From NCBI GenBank assembly GCA_019925095.2, contig CM034389.1, positions 15,444,435 to 15,508,434 on the forward strand: a DNA stretch of 64,000 nt. The letters are read 5' to 3'. The DNA is from Dendrolimus kikuchii (taxonomy: Eukaryota; Arthropoda; Insecta; Lepidoptera; Lasiocampidae). Each line of letters starts with the position of its first letter. Within the stretch, counting starts at the first letter, position 1. This document shows positions 12,431 through 24,835 of this stretch, in pieces. The notes beneath the pieces were generated by a model. The model was not told the DNA's origin and made no database searches. It was given only the letters and a program-made list of their open reading frames with translations. The position numbers and the translations under genes are program-made.

Positions 12431-15400
12431 CTCCGTGACACCAAGCTCAAGATAAAACGCATTATGAATTAATATGCACAATATTACAAGTAGTAAAATA
12501 ATACATACCAGTGCAAGTAGCACTTGACGGAGTGGCAGTTCCTGTATCTGATTGGACGGAGAGGTAAAAGAATGGACAAGAGTTAATCGCCCAATACCCG
12601 TCGCACATATTCTGAAGACTAATTTCTATGTTGCCTGTAGAAGCCAGTGTTTCACAAGTGATCGCATTTTGGTCGAAACCTACAATTGTAGTGTTGCGCC
12701 TGTAAAAATATTAATTATATCTTTTTGATGCTATCCATGACATCATCCACATGAAATCTCGGTTATGTCTGGAACGTTTACTTTGAAGTTAGAATTTCGT
12801 TTTCGGACTTGTTTTACACTATTCGCATAGCGTTTGGCATTCCTCATTTTAAAACCTACAATATCCGTCATGAGGTCATGCTAATATTTCTTGGGCCTAC
12901 CTACCCTTTTGGCGGACACGTGGTGGAGACGACATAGTGAGACATTATTTTTTTAAATATTGTTACCCACATCATTTTAACTCCGTAATACCTGGCTATA
13001 CAGGCATATAATCCTTCATCTCGCATATAAACTACAAAAGTGTTGCCACACTCTTGTAGTTTATATGCTAATTCAAGGACATGAAGGCTGCTATCCAATA
13101 ACATTTTATATGTAAGAATTTAAGTTCAATTTTATTAATTTTATATCGTTCATGTTTATAGTATAGTTTATTAGTTATACTATTTTATATACTTTTTGCA
13201 AAATTAGGCCCATAGGATTTGGCTAAAACACTGAATCTATCTCCTTGCTCAGAATATAATCTATCTCTTTGCCAAATGTAATTTAGCCGTTTAGAGACGT
13301 AAATAGGTAACATAGTTACTTTTGCATTTACGATATTAGTATACATACTACTTACCTTGGCTGGGGTGTAACACGAGAATGGCAGACCACAAGACTGCCA
13401 ATCCCACTACCGCTACGAGATACTCTTATCCTCCTATTGTCATTTGCCTGATAGAAGTAATTTGGACTCATAGCGTAAAAGTTTGTATAGCCGGGCTCTA
13501 CAAAGTCATCGAACTGTCGGCTGCCTGACGATCCCGCTGTATAGTCTGCACCGCATAGAGGGTTAACTATCCTTCTTCCAACTGAAAATATAAGAAAATA
13601 AATTCCCTACTCGTTTTTTCTCGAGGTTTACTAGAATAATAGTGCCTAAATTTACTAAGTCTGGTTACACCAATACACTCAAATCAATTTTCACACAAAC
13701 GATAACAAACACGTTGTGGTAGAAGTCATGGTAGATTAACTGATAATGCATCCGCACGTCATTCCAATCACGGGCGTTACAATCGTAAACTCAAGTGAAA
13801 CGGATTATTCGACCCACGTCTCGACATAGGTCGTAGTGAACGCTTTGTGAGCGAAAATCATGACGTCATTAGTGACGTTTTTGAGGCGAACATAACGACC
13901 GTGGTCGGTATATGAAACAGCTGAAGGAGCATTTTGGACGTTCTGAGCTACAATAGGAACGCGCCCTAAGTATACTGGTATGTCAAATAGGTTCATCCGT
14001 CTTGAAGAAACGTTGCATGTGGCAGAACCCTTGACGGCACTACTCGTGTAGGATAGAGAAGTTTTTTATAGTTACGGTTTTTACGTGATTCTTATTTATA
14101 GTATTGTTATTCTATGGATTTGGTTAGACAGTAAAATTAAAGAAATACCTTCTTGAATGCGTCGCAATACAGATGCCATCACGATCTCAACATTAACGCC
14201 AGCTGTCGACAGGGAAATGGTCATGATGTCATTATGCATATCTCTGACCAAATTCCATAAGTTGTCGAACTGATTTGTGCTTGTTGCAAATAATATTCTG
14301 AGATCTGAAAAAAGGACAATTTTAATTATTTAAGGATGTCGCATACAAAAAATAATATGATAATGGTATTTTCCAATAGTAATTAATGTACCTGGAACGG
14401 TCTCATTAAGAATTCGGGCTTGTTCCCAAACAGCTTCATTAGATTGTAAGTTGCCTGAATTAATGAGGTATAAGAGCACCGTAGAATTTCCACCAACGTA
14501 ATTCACTGTACTCTCATTTCGAAGTTGATTTTGCATCATAATCCTTATGTTGGTTAAGCTAGTTTGAAGATTAACTCCAGAGTGCACTACGAAAAAAGAA
14601 GCAGGTTAAGTCGTAAAGGAGACGGCCCAGATTGTAAAAAGATGATTCTGGTATTATATTAATGTACTCTATGGATAAGAGTGATTATAAGATATGTTTT
14701 ATTATGTTCATATTTTTTATAATTGTTGAATTAATGAATGAATGAAGAATGAATTAATCGTGTCGTGTAGGTAAATGTTCTCATGTTATTCATTGTTGAA
14801 ATTCATTCACATAAATAGATTATGGTAATCGATAAATTATTTTATTTATGACCTTATTATATCGCAACTCATTTAATTTCTTTGGCCCAAAAGTCCTTGC
14901 ATCTGTTCAATATTTGTTATTGGCATTCCGTACTATTACCATAACAGAATTGAGTAGTACTGAACTAGAAAAGGGCAGTATTTAGATTAACCATGAGTCT
15001 GATAAAGGCTAACTAATATTTTTCTTAGTGGCGCAATGCTCTCCCAGAGATGTCGCGCGAAAAATCAAAAAACTATATTCTACTACTATTTACAGTAAAT
15101 ATTAGGTTGGGGAAAAAGTTTCTTCGCATTTTATATAAAAATTCAAAAGGTTTTTTTATAAAGTTCATTTACATTTGACTAAAGTATGTAGGTGCCATTT
15201 TGTTGGATAACTTTTTGCCATCTTGTAGATAGGGACGTGATCCCATTGCTATAAAAATTTTGGGGCTGATCAAAAAACTGCGATAAGTGGTTTTGGCAGT
15301 CCTCTCGTGATGTCAACCTGACACTACCTAAGGAATTCTACAGAGACCGAAACAGGTGAAAATCTGAAGGTGCAAGGTCAGGACTATACGGCGGATGCAT

Positions 15401-18400
15401 CAATACCTCCCAGCCAAACTCTCGTAATTTTTGCTGAGTGGCTAAAGATGTGTGAGGTCTAGCGTTATCATAGTGAAAAACCACACCCCTGCTGTTGATT
15501 AATTCCGGCCGCTTTCTCTCAACTTTTTGCTTTAATCTCATCAGTTGTTCGCAGTACAGTTCAGAATCGATGGTCCTGCCTGGCGGTAACAGCTCATAAT
15601 GAATAAAGCCCTTCCAATCCCACTATACATACAGCATCACCTTGTTGCGAGTTAACCCGGGTTTCGCCACAGTCTGTGAAGCCTGATCGGCCTTTGACCA
15701 CGATCTTTTTCGCATGTTCTTGTCGTACGTGATCCACTTTTCATCACCAGTTATCAGCTTCTTCAAAAATGGTTCGGTTTCATTACGTCGTAATAAAGAA
15801 TCACAAATGAGTATACGATTCATTAGGTTTCTTTCAGTGAGCTCGTGAGGCACCCAAATATCGAGCTTTTTTGTGTACCCAGCTTTTTTCAAATGCGCCA
15901 AAACCGTTTTATGGTCAATTCCCAGTACTCCAACTACATCGTAACTACTAATATGCCGATCTTGCTCCACATATCCGTGCAGGAACGGAGAAAGAATACA
16001 ATTTCCTGCGGCCGGGCGGCCTGTTTGTAAGAGGCGACTAAACAACCCATAGCCAGGTGGTAGGGCATTTGCCCGACTGGATGGCTACCACCCCTGGTCT
16101 AAAGCATGTCGCCATAACAACCTTGAGTTGTGTTCCGATATTAGTAGCCAGATTCCAGTGACCATTAAGAGAGCAGCAGCGCATTTGTAGCTCCTTCGGT
16201 GTTGCAAATGTCCATAGGCGATGGTAACCGCTTTCCATTAAGTGGGCCGTCTGCCTGTCTGCTGTACTCCTGCAAAAATAAAAAAATAATTTTTTTTTCA
16301 AAAATGGCATCAATTATGTCCGTAACAGGGCGACCAGAGCGACGTGCATCTTTGGTATCAAAATTTCCGGATTGAAAACGCTTAAACCAAATTTGCGCTA
16401 CTCTCACAGATACTGCATTAGGTCCATAAACATCACAATTTTTTTTCGAGGTTTGTGTTGTATTTTTACCTTTTTTGTAGTAAAATTTTAAAATGTATCG
16501 AATTTCTTCATTAGATTCATTCATTTTAACAATAAGAAAAACAAATGATAATCACACATTTTCCTAATTTGAATTTGGAATTGTCTTCTTTAAAATTAAA
16601 ACTTTTTAATGATACCAAAACCAGCCAGATACAAATGGTATACCCAAACAGATCTTATTACAAGTTCATACATACTATATGCGAAAAGACTTTTTCCCCA
16701 ACCTATTACATATTCAAATAGTTCGGCGATACTCCAATATATGCTTACTTGATTGATGTGTAGAAAGTGTATAATTCGAATGAAAGTCCGCTAAAGAAAA
16801 TGTTCTGTTCACAACAATACTTCCATCAAAAGCACTTAACAGTGTCACACTGGACCCGAATTTTCCAACTTCAATTGAGTCGATGAGGTAGGAAATGGCA
16901 GGGTATATTGCTTGATATTGCCATGTATTGTCAAGAACAATATATAGGTTGGTCTTCAAACGGAAATCAGGCTCCGTTGTTTCGGCTGTTATGCAACTGA
17001 CAGTATTCAAATTGCTACCTGAAAACAAATAATTTTGTTCAATGAGCTCAGGAGCTTGATTTGCTAGTTTCATAAATTCAATAAATAACAATTCAGAAGA
17101 ATAATTTGATTATGTATTATTTATCAATTCAACATAGGTACTACGTAATAATTAATTTTTACCATATAAACAAAATGGAGAAATTAACTTGGGAATAAGA
17201 TATAATCGAAGTGTTAAAAGAAATACAAGTCAAATTTATTTCGGTTAATTCTAAACTTACTGGTATAAGACTGGAAGTTGTTGACAGCGCTATTAACAAG
17301 TTGATCAAGACCGCCAATTATCGTGCCTCGTAGTGGCATGTTTGTATCCAAAGCAGCAGCAAAAGCATACGTTTCACTGGCTAAAGTGGTGCTTGTAATA
17401 TATGTTTGACTAAGCTCGTTACGGTTACAAGCCCTCAGTGAACGATCGAAAACACCGTTCTGTAAAACATAAAAATAATGTATAACAATATTAAACAATA
17501 ATATCTCAAATATAAATAATTTACTTTTAAAAAGTTCTTTTATTTCAAAATCTTACCCTTGGTGAATAGTACATGTCCAAGAGCTGAGAAAGCCTGAGTG
17601 AACTGTATCTTCCTAAGGTTGTCGTTATAGTGCTTCCAAGAACGAAACCGTCGATGTCTCCTCTAATTTCAGGGTCAGTCATTTCAACGTTGGTACGGCT
17701 ATGAAGCATAAAATGTCTATGAGCTTGAGTGCTGTTCCAATTTCCTGCAGTTCCGATCGAAATAGATGGACTACCTCTATCTGTGCCTTGTATCAAAATA
17801 GCTTCAGCCAAGTCTCCTAAAAAGTACGGTTGAGATGTTTTAGGTTTGTTTCTTACATTAGAATAAAATATAACTAAATATAAGCAATACAAACCTGTTA
17901 ATGTAGCTGGATAGATGGACGTTACAGTTTGTTGCACATTATCATAGTTAAGAACTGATCCTTTAGCTAGTTCTAATACAGGAACTTGTTGTAACTGAGC
18001 TCCAGCTGCAATACCAGCTATGAGGTTTCCACCGGAGACAGCATCCCATTGGGTGGATACTACACCGTTAAGCAAAGGGCAAGTACTTTCTCCTAAAAGC
18101 TGTCGCTCAGATTTTACATCACTGAAACTTGAATAGTCTACGTCATCCTTTGGATTATGATTTCTTATTTGACCGTTTTTGTTTGCTGATAATTGCCTAA
18201 AAAATATAAAGGCAATTTATATTACCACTTAAAACAAGAGAGACAAGGTCATCTAGTAGGTGATTTAAAAACTTAAAAAATAAACTTACAGTTTAGCAAC
18301 GTCTAAAATTTCAACGTCATCTTTAATGGATCTTAGAGAGCGACCTGATCTTAATGCACGATATTGTGATAATTGATTGCAGCTGCTCTCGTCGCCTCGT

Positions 18401-19043
18401 ACGCGCGCATCCACAGTAGTTGATAACATATGGTGAAAAGCACACTGAAAAAAGTTGACACCAAGTTATCAGGAGTACCTGTCTAACAAATCAATCGCTT
18501 CCTTATTAAAATACACACCTTTAGGGCAGAGTTAAGTGTAGTGTTTGCTAATGTTTGCAAATTGCTAGGGATAAGTCTTGTCAGCAACAGCCTGTGACGA
18601 TGGAAAGAGTGAAATGTTGGAGCGTAGGGCAGAACCATAGATGAAGTGCCCACATTAGTTTCCGGTTGATGGAATTCTATACCATCTTGTCTATATCTGT
18701 AAAATAATAATGAAGTTATAATCCTACATAATTTTGAAATTATAAACAGTAAAAGATAATCTTGACAAAGATTACTGTTAACTTGTACAAACTTACGTAT
18801 GTAAGACTAAGGCGGACAATTGCCTTAAATCCATATTAATATTTGGGTTGTCTTCAATTTTTCTAATAATATCAATAAGCACAGGCATAGTGGTCGGTGG
18901 TAGATTGTTCTTATTCAAAAGCTGAGGATCCAGGTAGCATTCTCGTAATTCTGGTGCAACACTAGTTTGAGCCGTTAGTTGAGCGTGTGAACCACCTAAC
19001 GCAGCTACTAACAATAAACCTAGCCAAATCATGTCGACTAGAT
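12405..19043 (-). CDS. Secreted protein with degenerate von Willebrand A-like region (12 exons)
   Basis: Exons on the - strand: 18797-19043 (ATG at 19032, directly after a CAG acceptor at 19044-19046, so the 5'UTR exon is further right), 18519-18696, 18290-18444, 17895-18196, 17557-17816, 17261-17459, 16749-17018, 14392-14586, 14149-14304, 13356-13581, 12509-12699, 12405-12445. All junctions keep frame and give 802 residues. A signal peptide (MIWLGLLLVAALGGSHA) opens the protein. Residues about 466-650 read like an A domain: LYIVLDNTWQ, SGVNLQTSL, STVLLYLINSGN, DLRILFAT. The metal site is degenerate (D472-N-T instead of DxSxS). The C-terminal part is Cys-containing (residues about 650-790). 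Several N-glycosylation sites are present. Function is unknown; I recognise no named homologue. The last exon seems frameshifted (see findings): the open reading continues to 12298 in another frame. Confidence 0.8.
13023..13068. repeat. 21-bp inverted repeat hairpin in a vWA-like gene intron
   Basis: Arms 13023-13043 and 13048-13068 pair over 21 bases with one mismatch across a 4-base loop (tgcc). It lies in the intron between exons 10 and 11. It is a compact hairpin of unknown role. Confidence 0.85.
13805..14041 (-). other. Open frame inside intron 9 of the vWA-like gene
   Basis: A frame reading SAVKGSATCNVSSRRMNLFDIPVYLG.. and ending YVETWVE stop lies in the 567-bp intron between exons 9 and 10, in a stretch richer in G+C than the flanks. 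Its only plausible acceptors give phase 2, while exon 9 ends in phase 1, so it does not splice into the main transcript. A TATA-like 'actataaaaaac' lies just upstream. On the + strand it contains a perfect CRE-like tgacgtca. It may be a nested small gene, a relic exon or a regulatory block. Confidence 0.3.
15179..16524 (-). pseudogene. Mariner transposase (DD34D), interrupted
   Basis: Starts MNESNEEIRYILKFYYKKGK at 16524. It has the helix-turn-helix end VRVAQIWFKRFQSGNFD and GRPVTDIID. It then breaks at the retroposon and resumes with VEQDRHISSYDVVGVLGIDHKTV. The catalytic aspartates are visible in TGDEKWITYD, HYDNARPH and SPDLAPSDFHLF, with 34 residues between the last two, as in mariners. 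There is an in-frame stop after KVMLYV and another after FHLFRSL. Without the insert the length is about that of a full 345-residue transposase. Confidence 0.9.
15977..16292 (+). mobile_element. ~300-bp A-tailed retroposon, copy 2, inside mariner
   Basis: Begins 'gtgcaggaacggagaaagaa', ends 'actcctgca', and is followed by an A-rich tail 'aaaataaaaaaataa'. It splits the mariner transposase between AIFEK and VEQDRH, so it inserted after the mariner did. No clean target duplication could be read, because the tail merges with an A/T run. Confidence 0.8.
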
Positions 19044-19049
19044 CTGCAA

Positions 19050-19915
19050 ATATAGAAATAATAAAGTATATTTTAAAATTTTCATTTATGTTTAAAGTCT
19101 GTAATATCTAAATTAATTTATAGGTATATCAAGTATTAAATAATCAGAAATTTATAATTATCCGTAATGTTTTTTTACAACACCTAATGAATTCAAACTT
19201 GCAAATCTTACAAAATTAATATCAAAAATAATACTGTACACATGAAGATCAATTCAGTCGTGATAAATTGATAAAGTCCAACTTCATATTATTCTAGACA
19301 TAATAACAACTCTTTTGCTTCCATTATGATAATAAATCGATGACTGAGTTAACATGGTATTCGTGATTATTACATTCGTTATCAGCAAGGAGTGGTCGAA
19401 ACAATCCTTGTTTTGTTGAAAACTGATTAAAGACATTCGAAATAATTAAAGGTTATCTCTTCAGAGGCATGGTTATTTTATATACGAATATTGGAATGGA
19501 TATTACCCCAAGCGGGTAAAATGTGTATCTACCTCGTTGGGAATTAATAAGTAAATATTAAATGAACTTTTATAAAAATCACAACACATCTAGATACAAA
19601 TATAGTTTTTGTTATATAATCGAAAGGACGACGTATGTTTATATTTATGCCTAATATTATAGACTTAATATGAATTTAAGATTTCTCTTATCTACAAAGT
19701 ATTTGGGAACATACATCAAACACACGCAGAATAATAGGTATGGGGGAAATATTGGTTATAGCAATATACAACCAGTTACTTGTGGAATAACTGTAATATA
19801 TATTCATGTTTAAGTATAATATACAATAGCATTACATAGATAGATACTGTTCCAAACTTCAAAAGAGTAATAGACTAAGAGTATGGTACTACTAATACAC
19901 ACATACACACATACA
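19050..19915. other. Upstream region of the vWA-like gene
   Basis: AT-rich, no coding exon recognised. The acceptor directly before the first coding exon implies that a non-coding first exon and the promoter lie in this stretch or beyond. TATA-like words occur near 19474-19484, but I cannot assign the start site. Confidence 0.4.
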
Positions 19916-20342
19916 TACCTAACTTCACGCCAGTTCCCTTGCGGGGTAGGCACGAACAACAGAGCGCCATTCAGGCTTATTCTTACACACCTCACTCGCT
20001 TCTTTGACATTCATAGCTCTTGTCATGCACGCTCGTCTGTTCTTAAGGCTCCTGACATCACTTTCTGCTAGTACACGATCAATTTGATCATGGAAGGTGT
20101 GTCGTGGCCTTCCACGACTTCTGCATCCATCCACTTTTGCATTGTATATCTGTTTAGTCATTCTTTCCACATGCCCGAACCACCGGAGCATTCCTTTCCT
20201 TACCGTCACCCCGAAACTCTCTTTCAGACCAACTCTCTTTCTTACTTCGGTATTACGAACGCGGTCCGCGAAGGTCACTCCGCAGATTTTGCGCAGTGCT
20301 CGCATCTCTCTTCCATACCCAACTCTCGCTTCCAATAGCTAC
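19905..20342 (-). mobile_element. RTE-type LINE 3' end, copy 1 (ORF2 C-terminus)
   Basis: The - frame 20335 to 19925 reads ..LRWFGHVERM.., CRSRGRPRHTFHDQIDRVL, NRRACMTRAMNVKEASEVCK, WRSVVRAYPARELA: the C-terminal tail of an RTE-clade reverse-transcriptase protein. It ends 'ggcgtgaagtt', followed by a degenerate ATGT/GTGT tail (19885-19920). It is 5'-truncated. Two shorter relatives lie at 46860 and 58020. Confidence 0.8.
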
Positions 20343-20344
20343 TG

Positions 20345-21370
20345 ATGATATACTATAATCCATTAAAAGGTGAATTATTTGTACTAACCACGGCCACGTC
20401 TAATATTACCTAATATTAAACGTGGCCTTATCAATGCACGGACCGAATTCATATTCATAGAAGGTTGCCCAATGGAAGGTACATACCTACTCTACTTTTG
20501 ATAAGGGCCTACATTCACTGATGTACATATTTGCTTTGAATTAGATTTAAATTATGATGAATCACCTATTATAACTAATTTCATACAATTTGTCACTCTT
20601 CGTCTTTCGGCCATACTTCTGCCAATGGTAAGTTCTTTCTTTGATTCAAGTCTACCTAGTTCCGAAATCTTTTCGGAATTGTTTATTAATTTTATCAAAT
20701 ACTGTACAAAAGTTGATAAGTATAAGATCATACTTTACGCCAAGAAAACACTACATGGGGTTACCTGGAAGATATCGCTTTTTTTTTCAATGTTTATTCG
20801 TATACGTACAGTCGTGGTATGAAAATGTTCAGTTTTCAAATTCATTCATTTAACGTTCCGCGAGCACATGTTATCTTTTCAAACTAAGTCACAGAACCGA
20901 CTGTTCCACAGAAAATTATGTTTTGCTGTTTGACAATAAAGTTTAAAATTACTTAGTTGGATTTTCTATCCTGTCTAAGAAGATTCTTTAGATATGTAAA
21001 ACCTTTTTTATTGGTTTTAATATTCATGTTAAGCGTAGTGATTATATGGTCTTTGTTTTTTATTGTTAATCTCAGTGTCTGTCATTGTCAACATTACAAT
21101 TTTGTTTTCTCGCGTTTAGATTAAAATAGAAAACACTTTATTGTTCGCCAAATAAACAATTACAGGATAAATAATTACAATAATTTAACTGCAAAACAAA
21201 GGGCTATCGCTTAAAGCGATCTCTTCCAGGCAACCTGACTGAAAGGATACTTTTAACGACTTATGTATGTATGTATAATGAAATTAATAAGAAGTAAAAT
21301 AAAAATGGAAGAACAGTATAATGTGGACAGTAAACAGTTAAATTAAGAAGAATAGGAAAATGTATGTTTT
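20345..21370. other. Intergenic, no gene; small palindrome at 20392-20427
   Basis: AT-rich spacer. A 17-bp inverted repeat (ggccacgt..taatatta, one mismatch, 2-base centre) lies at 20392-20427. Nothing else is recognised. Confidence 0.5.
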
Positions 21371-21371
21371 A

Positions 21372-21620
21372 TTATAAACTAAGGTAATGGTTTTTGACAG
21401 ATTTTTTAAATATGCCAAGTGATTTAGCTTTTCTGACATCTACGGGTGAAGAGTTCCAAAGGCAGACAGCCTGCACAGCGAAGGATTTGGAATCAAATGT
21501 TGAAGAATGTGCAGGTGCCTTTAACAGGAGGTTATTAGAGGAGCGCAAATCGAAGGTGTGTATTTTATAAACGTAACATTTATTAAATCGTTGGCAGCAC
21601 TGTTTCTTGTACTCGTGCAA
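21372..21620 (-). pseudogene. Non-LTR retrotransposon RT C-terminal fragment
   Basis: The frame ends with FDSKSFAVQAVCLWNSSPVDVRKAKSLGIFKKSVKNHYL, the usual end of Jockey/CR1-type reverse transcriptases (SF...A..LWN.LP..IR...S...FK..LK..L). No upstream RT domain is seen, so this is a 5'-truncated relic. Confidence 0.65.
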
Positions 21621-21624
21621 GCAA

Positions 21625-24265
21625 AAGTCGACTTTAAAGTGACGAACATTTTCATTCCGCGACAGTACCTAGTTTCTAAGAACGTAGTTTTAATTTTTGA
21701 TGAAAAATAGCGTTTTCATTCATTCATACATACATTGAGTTTTACATACGTGTTTTCAGCCAGTCCTTTCCCACCATTCAAAATAAGCTTCCCTAAGCAC
21801 ACAGCCAACATATAAGCTTGTTTAATCAGCAATTTATATTCATTGGTAATTTTTCAGGTCAGGTTGATTGGTCCAAAGTATTTTGGCAATAATTATGAAT
21901 CAATAAACATTTAAAATCTATATTTCTCAATTCAAGGAAATCAATTAATGCTCTAACATTCTAGTAAAATAAATCAAATTAGACATTCATGTCTAGGAAC
22001 AGAACCTTATGTAACTATTATCATTCCTTTAAAGCAAAAACACAGGCAAAATGACCTTACGCAAGTCAATTCTTGTGTTATCAGCAGGCCTTTGTGATGA
22101 TACACTTCACAAATAACACTAAAAAAATCACATGTCCTTATCACATAACGTGTAGTCCAGAGAGCACTGCGCGCTGAGCAGAGAGAAATTGTATTGCAGC
22201 AATAGGAAAAATATAAGCAATGTTTTTTTTAAATGGTCACTGCTTCAACGCACCCTGCACATAGCCAACTTGTAAAATAAAAGGTACCGGGTAATCTCGA
22301 TAAGATAATGAAAGCAGGTCTAGATAAATTCGTAGCAAATGATAGCCACATGTACTTGTGGACGATATCTGTTTTTGCTAACGATTACAGCGATAACACC
22401 TGATTAAATCGAAAACTGTACTGTTTCAGTCATTCTCGAAATATGTAGGATTTCCAAGGGGCATAAGAGGGTGATTAACAGCAAAAACTCGTATATCCTT
22501 GTTGGTATTATTTACCTATAAACTTGCTCTTTTGTTAAATTAAGCAAAAACTAAGACTGTAATAGTAGGTATATGATTTGATCCTCGTCTAAGTGTTTGA
22601 CTTAGAATTATAAATTCTTGAAAGGAGACGAGGACTTTTGGGCCAAAGTAATATAATGAGTTTAGAAAATATGACTTAAAAAAAGCGTTATATTTTTCTA
22701 TTACAAATTGATAACATCACCCCTTAATTATATATGGAAGACAAAAAATCTTAAAAATAAGGTCAGAAATAAAATAAGTTATCGATAAGCATAATCGATT
22801 TATGTGAATGTATTTCAACATTTATAATGTGAAAACAGTTACACCACACGATTAATTAATTCAAGTTAAGTATAAACCGACTATAATTATAAAAAATATC
22901 AAAATAATAAAAATATATATTTTAAAATCACTCATCTTTTTTGCAATCTGGGCCCAATAATGTATGAAAGCGTATCAGTTTTATTTAATACTTATAGTAG
23001 GAACGTTACTCCATTTTTAAAATCAGTGCTTGGAAATTGATTTCTCTGCTGTCGCTTTATATAAATATGTAGATAATATACATTTAGGTATAAGAACCTA
23101 TATATTTATGCGTATAAACTTTAATATACAACCCTCTTGTTTAGCTGCTGTCGCTAGACCTGGAAGAAAACTCTTTTTAGGGTTAAGCTCGCCTTTCTAC
23201 ATCACCACTATTTTTTAGTTTTATATGTAACTATTTTGTATACAATAAACAATAAAGAATTATAAAAGTTGTGTTATCTTTAATATTATATTATCCTAAC
23301 TGTGCCACATACAAACAATTGAATAATTGGGATAAAATTTATTAAAATGCATCATTCGCACTCAATCGCCGATGTGCATCTCCAAAACCGTGGAATAGGT
23401 AACCACCAACTAAAAACCACATAAAGCAACTTAATAGAAAGATTATAAATATTCATAGCATTAATAAGTAATTCCGTATTATTGCTACTTCATCTGCAAG
23501 AAGTGTTTCACATTATATGACAATGACATGAGGAACAGAATACTGTCCATCCCCAACCACTACCTTTCATATGCACTCCTGTCTCCTGAACAAGAGAAAA
23601 AATACAGGAAAAAAGATAAGCATTCGTATTTTATAATCAATTGTGTATTAAGCTTGACTTAAGCAACCATCGTAGTTACTTATTTATATGTCGTTTAGCA
23701 AAAGCCCTAGTAGTAGTTTAAAAAACAATCCGATTCCCAACAATTTTTCAAATTGTTGTGCCGCCTAAAAATATGTGGAATACTAAGGAAAAATACGACA
23801 TGAAAATTATTCTATTTATGGGCCAAAGATGAATAAAATCAATTTTCAAAGCAAAACTTGACATGATAGCGAGTTTGAATTCGCATAGTAACGCTGCAAG
23901 TGTAGAAATTGCTTGTAGAAGCTATATCATACGCAAAATAACGTACACTGCGATTTCTAATCACTAATTTACTTAGCACTTACACTTGTTTATTTCTAGT
24001 TAATTACAATTACTATAAAATGACAAATATGTATTTAGAACAAGGCTTAGCTACAACTGAAGTCCTTAAATTAGCAACTAAAATTTATTCTTAGAATAAA
24101 CTATAATATGGAGTCAATTACACGAATAAAACGATTGAATGATTTCAATTTTGAATTTACTCAGGTTATAATTTATTCGGCTGATAACTTTTATCTGATG
24201 ATTGAAAAATCGACCCTTACATTAATTTAAGCTTTAACTAAAATATATTTAGGCTTTAAAAAAGA
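21625..24265. other. Gene-free AT-rich stretch
   Basis: I see no exon, RNA gene or clear repeat. Short frames such as 23030-23218 look random. Confidence 0.4.
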
Positions 24266-24267
24266 AC

Positions 24268-24348
24268 GACGAGGATGGGATTCGAACCCACGCGTGCAGA
24301 GCACATTGGATTAGCAGTCCAACGCCTTAACCACTCGGCCACCTCGTC
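24268..24348 (-). tRNA. tRNA-Ser-GCT: tRNA-Ser (anticodon GCT)
   Basis: The reverse complement begins gacgagg and ends cctcgtc (7-bp acceptor stem). It has an A box 'tggccgagtgg', anticodon arm 'ttgga ctgctaa tccaa' (anticodon GCT, complement of 24313-24315), a long variable arm as in serine tRNAs, and a B box 'ggttcgaatcc'. No CCA is encoded, as expected for a eukaryote, and no intron is seen. A T-run pol III terminator is not obvious in the immediate flank. Confidence 0.95.
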
Positions 24349-24835
24349 ATATGTCTTACAGGTCCAATTTTATATATTTAAATAACTGTATTCTAAATTT
24401 TTTATTTTTAAGTTATTTAGTTAGTCCTAATACTTGTAGCATAAAAACAACAAAAAAAACTGTAAAAAACATAGTTAACAATGCCATTACTTTTATTGAC
24501 ATCTAGGGAAAGTTGATGAATCTAAAATATTATTCTTTTACTTTCACTTATACATCGTGCATAATAAATAAAATATATAAACATCCCAGAACTATTATAA
24601 AATTAATATAACTTCGCTTAATAGAAATGGAAAACGACGTTGCAATACTTATTGTTTTCACAACGACATCTCTGATTTTAAAGTTATAACTAAAAAGCAT
24701 TAACTTAAATGTGACCAAAGTAAGGTGATCTGTTTTAAAAAGTTCACATGTATACCGCTAGATGGCAATATTTCTTTCTAAATTACGTATTGATATAAAT
24801 GTTGAAAAACGATTAGTTTGAATAATGGCTTTTTA

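Larger units (their letters stand above)
15105..16703 (-). mobile_element. Mariner (cecropia-type) transposon, inactive, in intron 7
   Basis: Terminal inverted repeats 'ggttggggaaaaagt(t/c)t..tcgca' lie at 15105-15129 and about 16679-16703, with the TA target dinucleotide at 15103-15104 and 16704-16705. It carries a mariner transposase gene on the - strand and a 300-bp retroposon insertion. It sits in an intron of the vWA-like gene, in the same transcriptional direction, and does not disturb the exons. Confidence 0.93.

Noticed and set aside
19883..20345. Plus-strand frames of 62-84 codons at the RTE end
   Set aside because: They are antisense shadows of the RTE ORF2 C-terminus.
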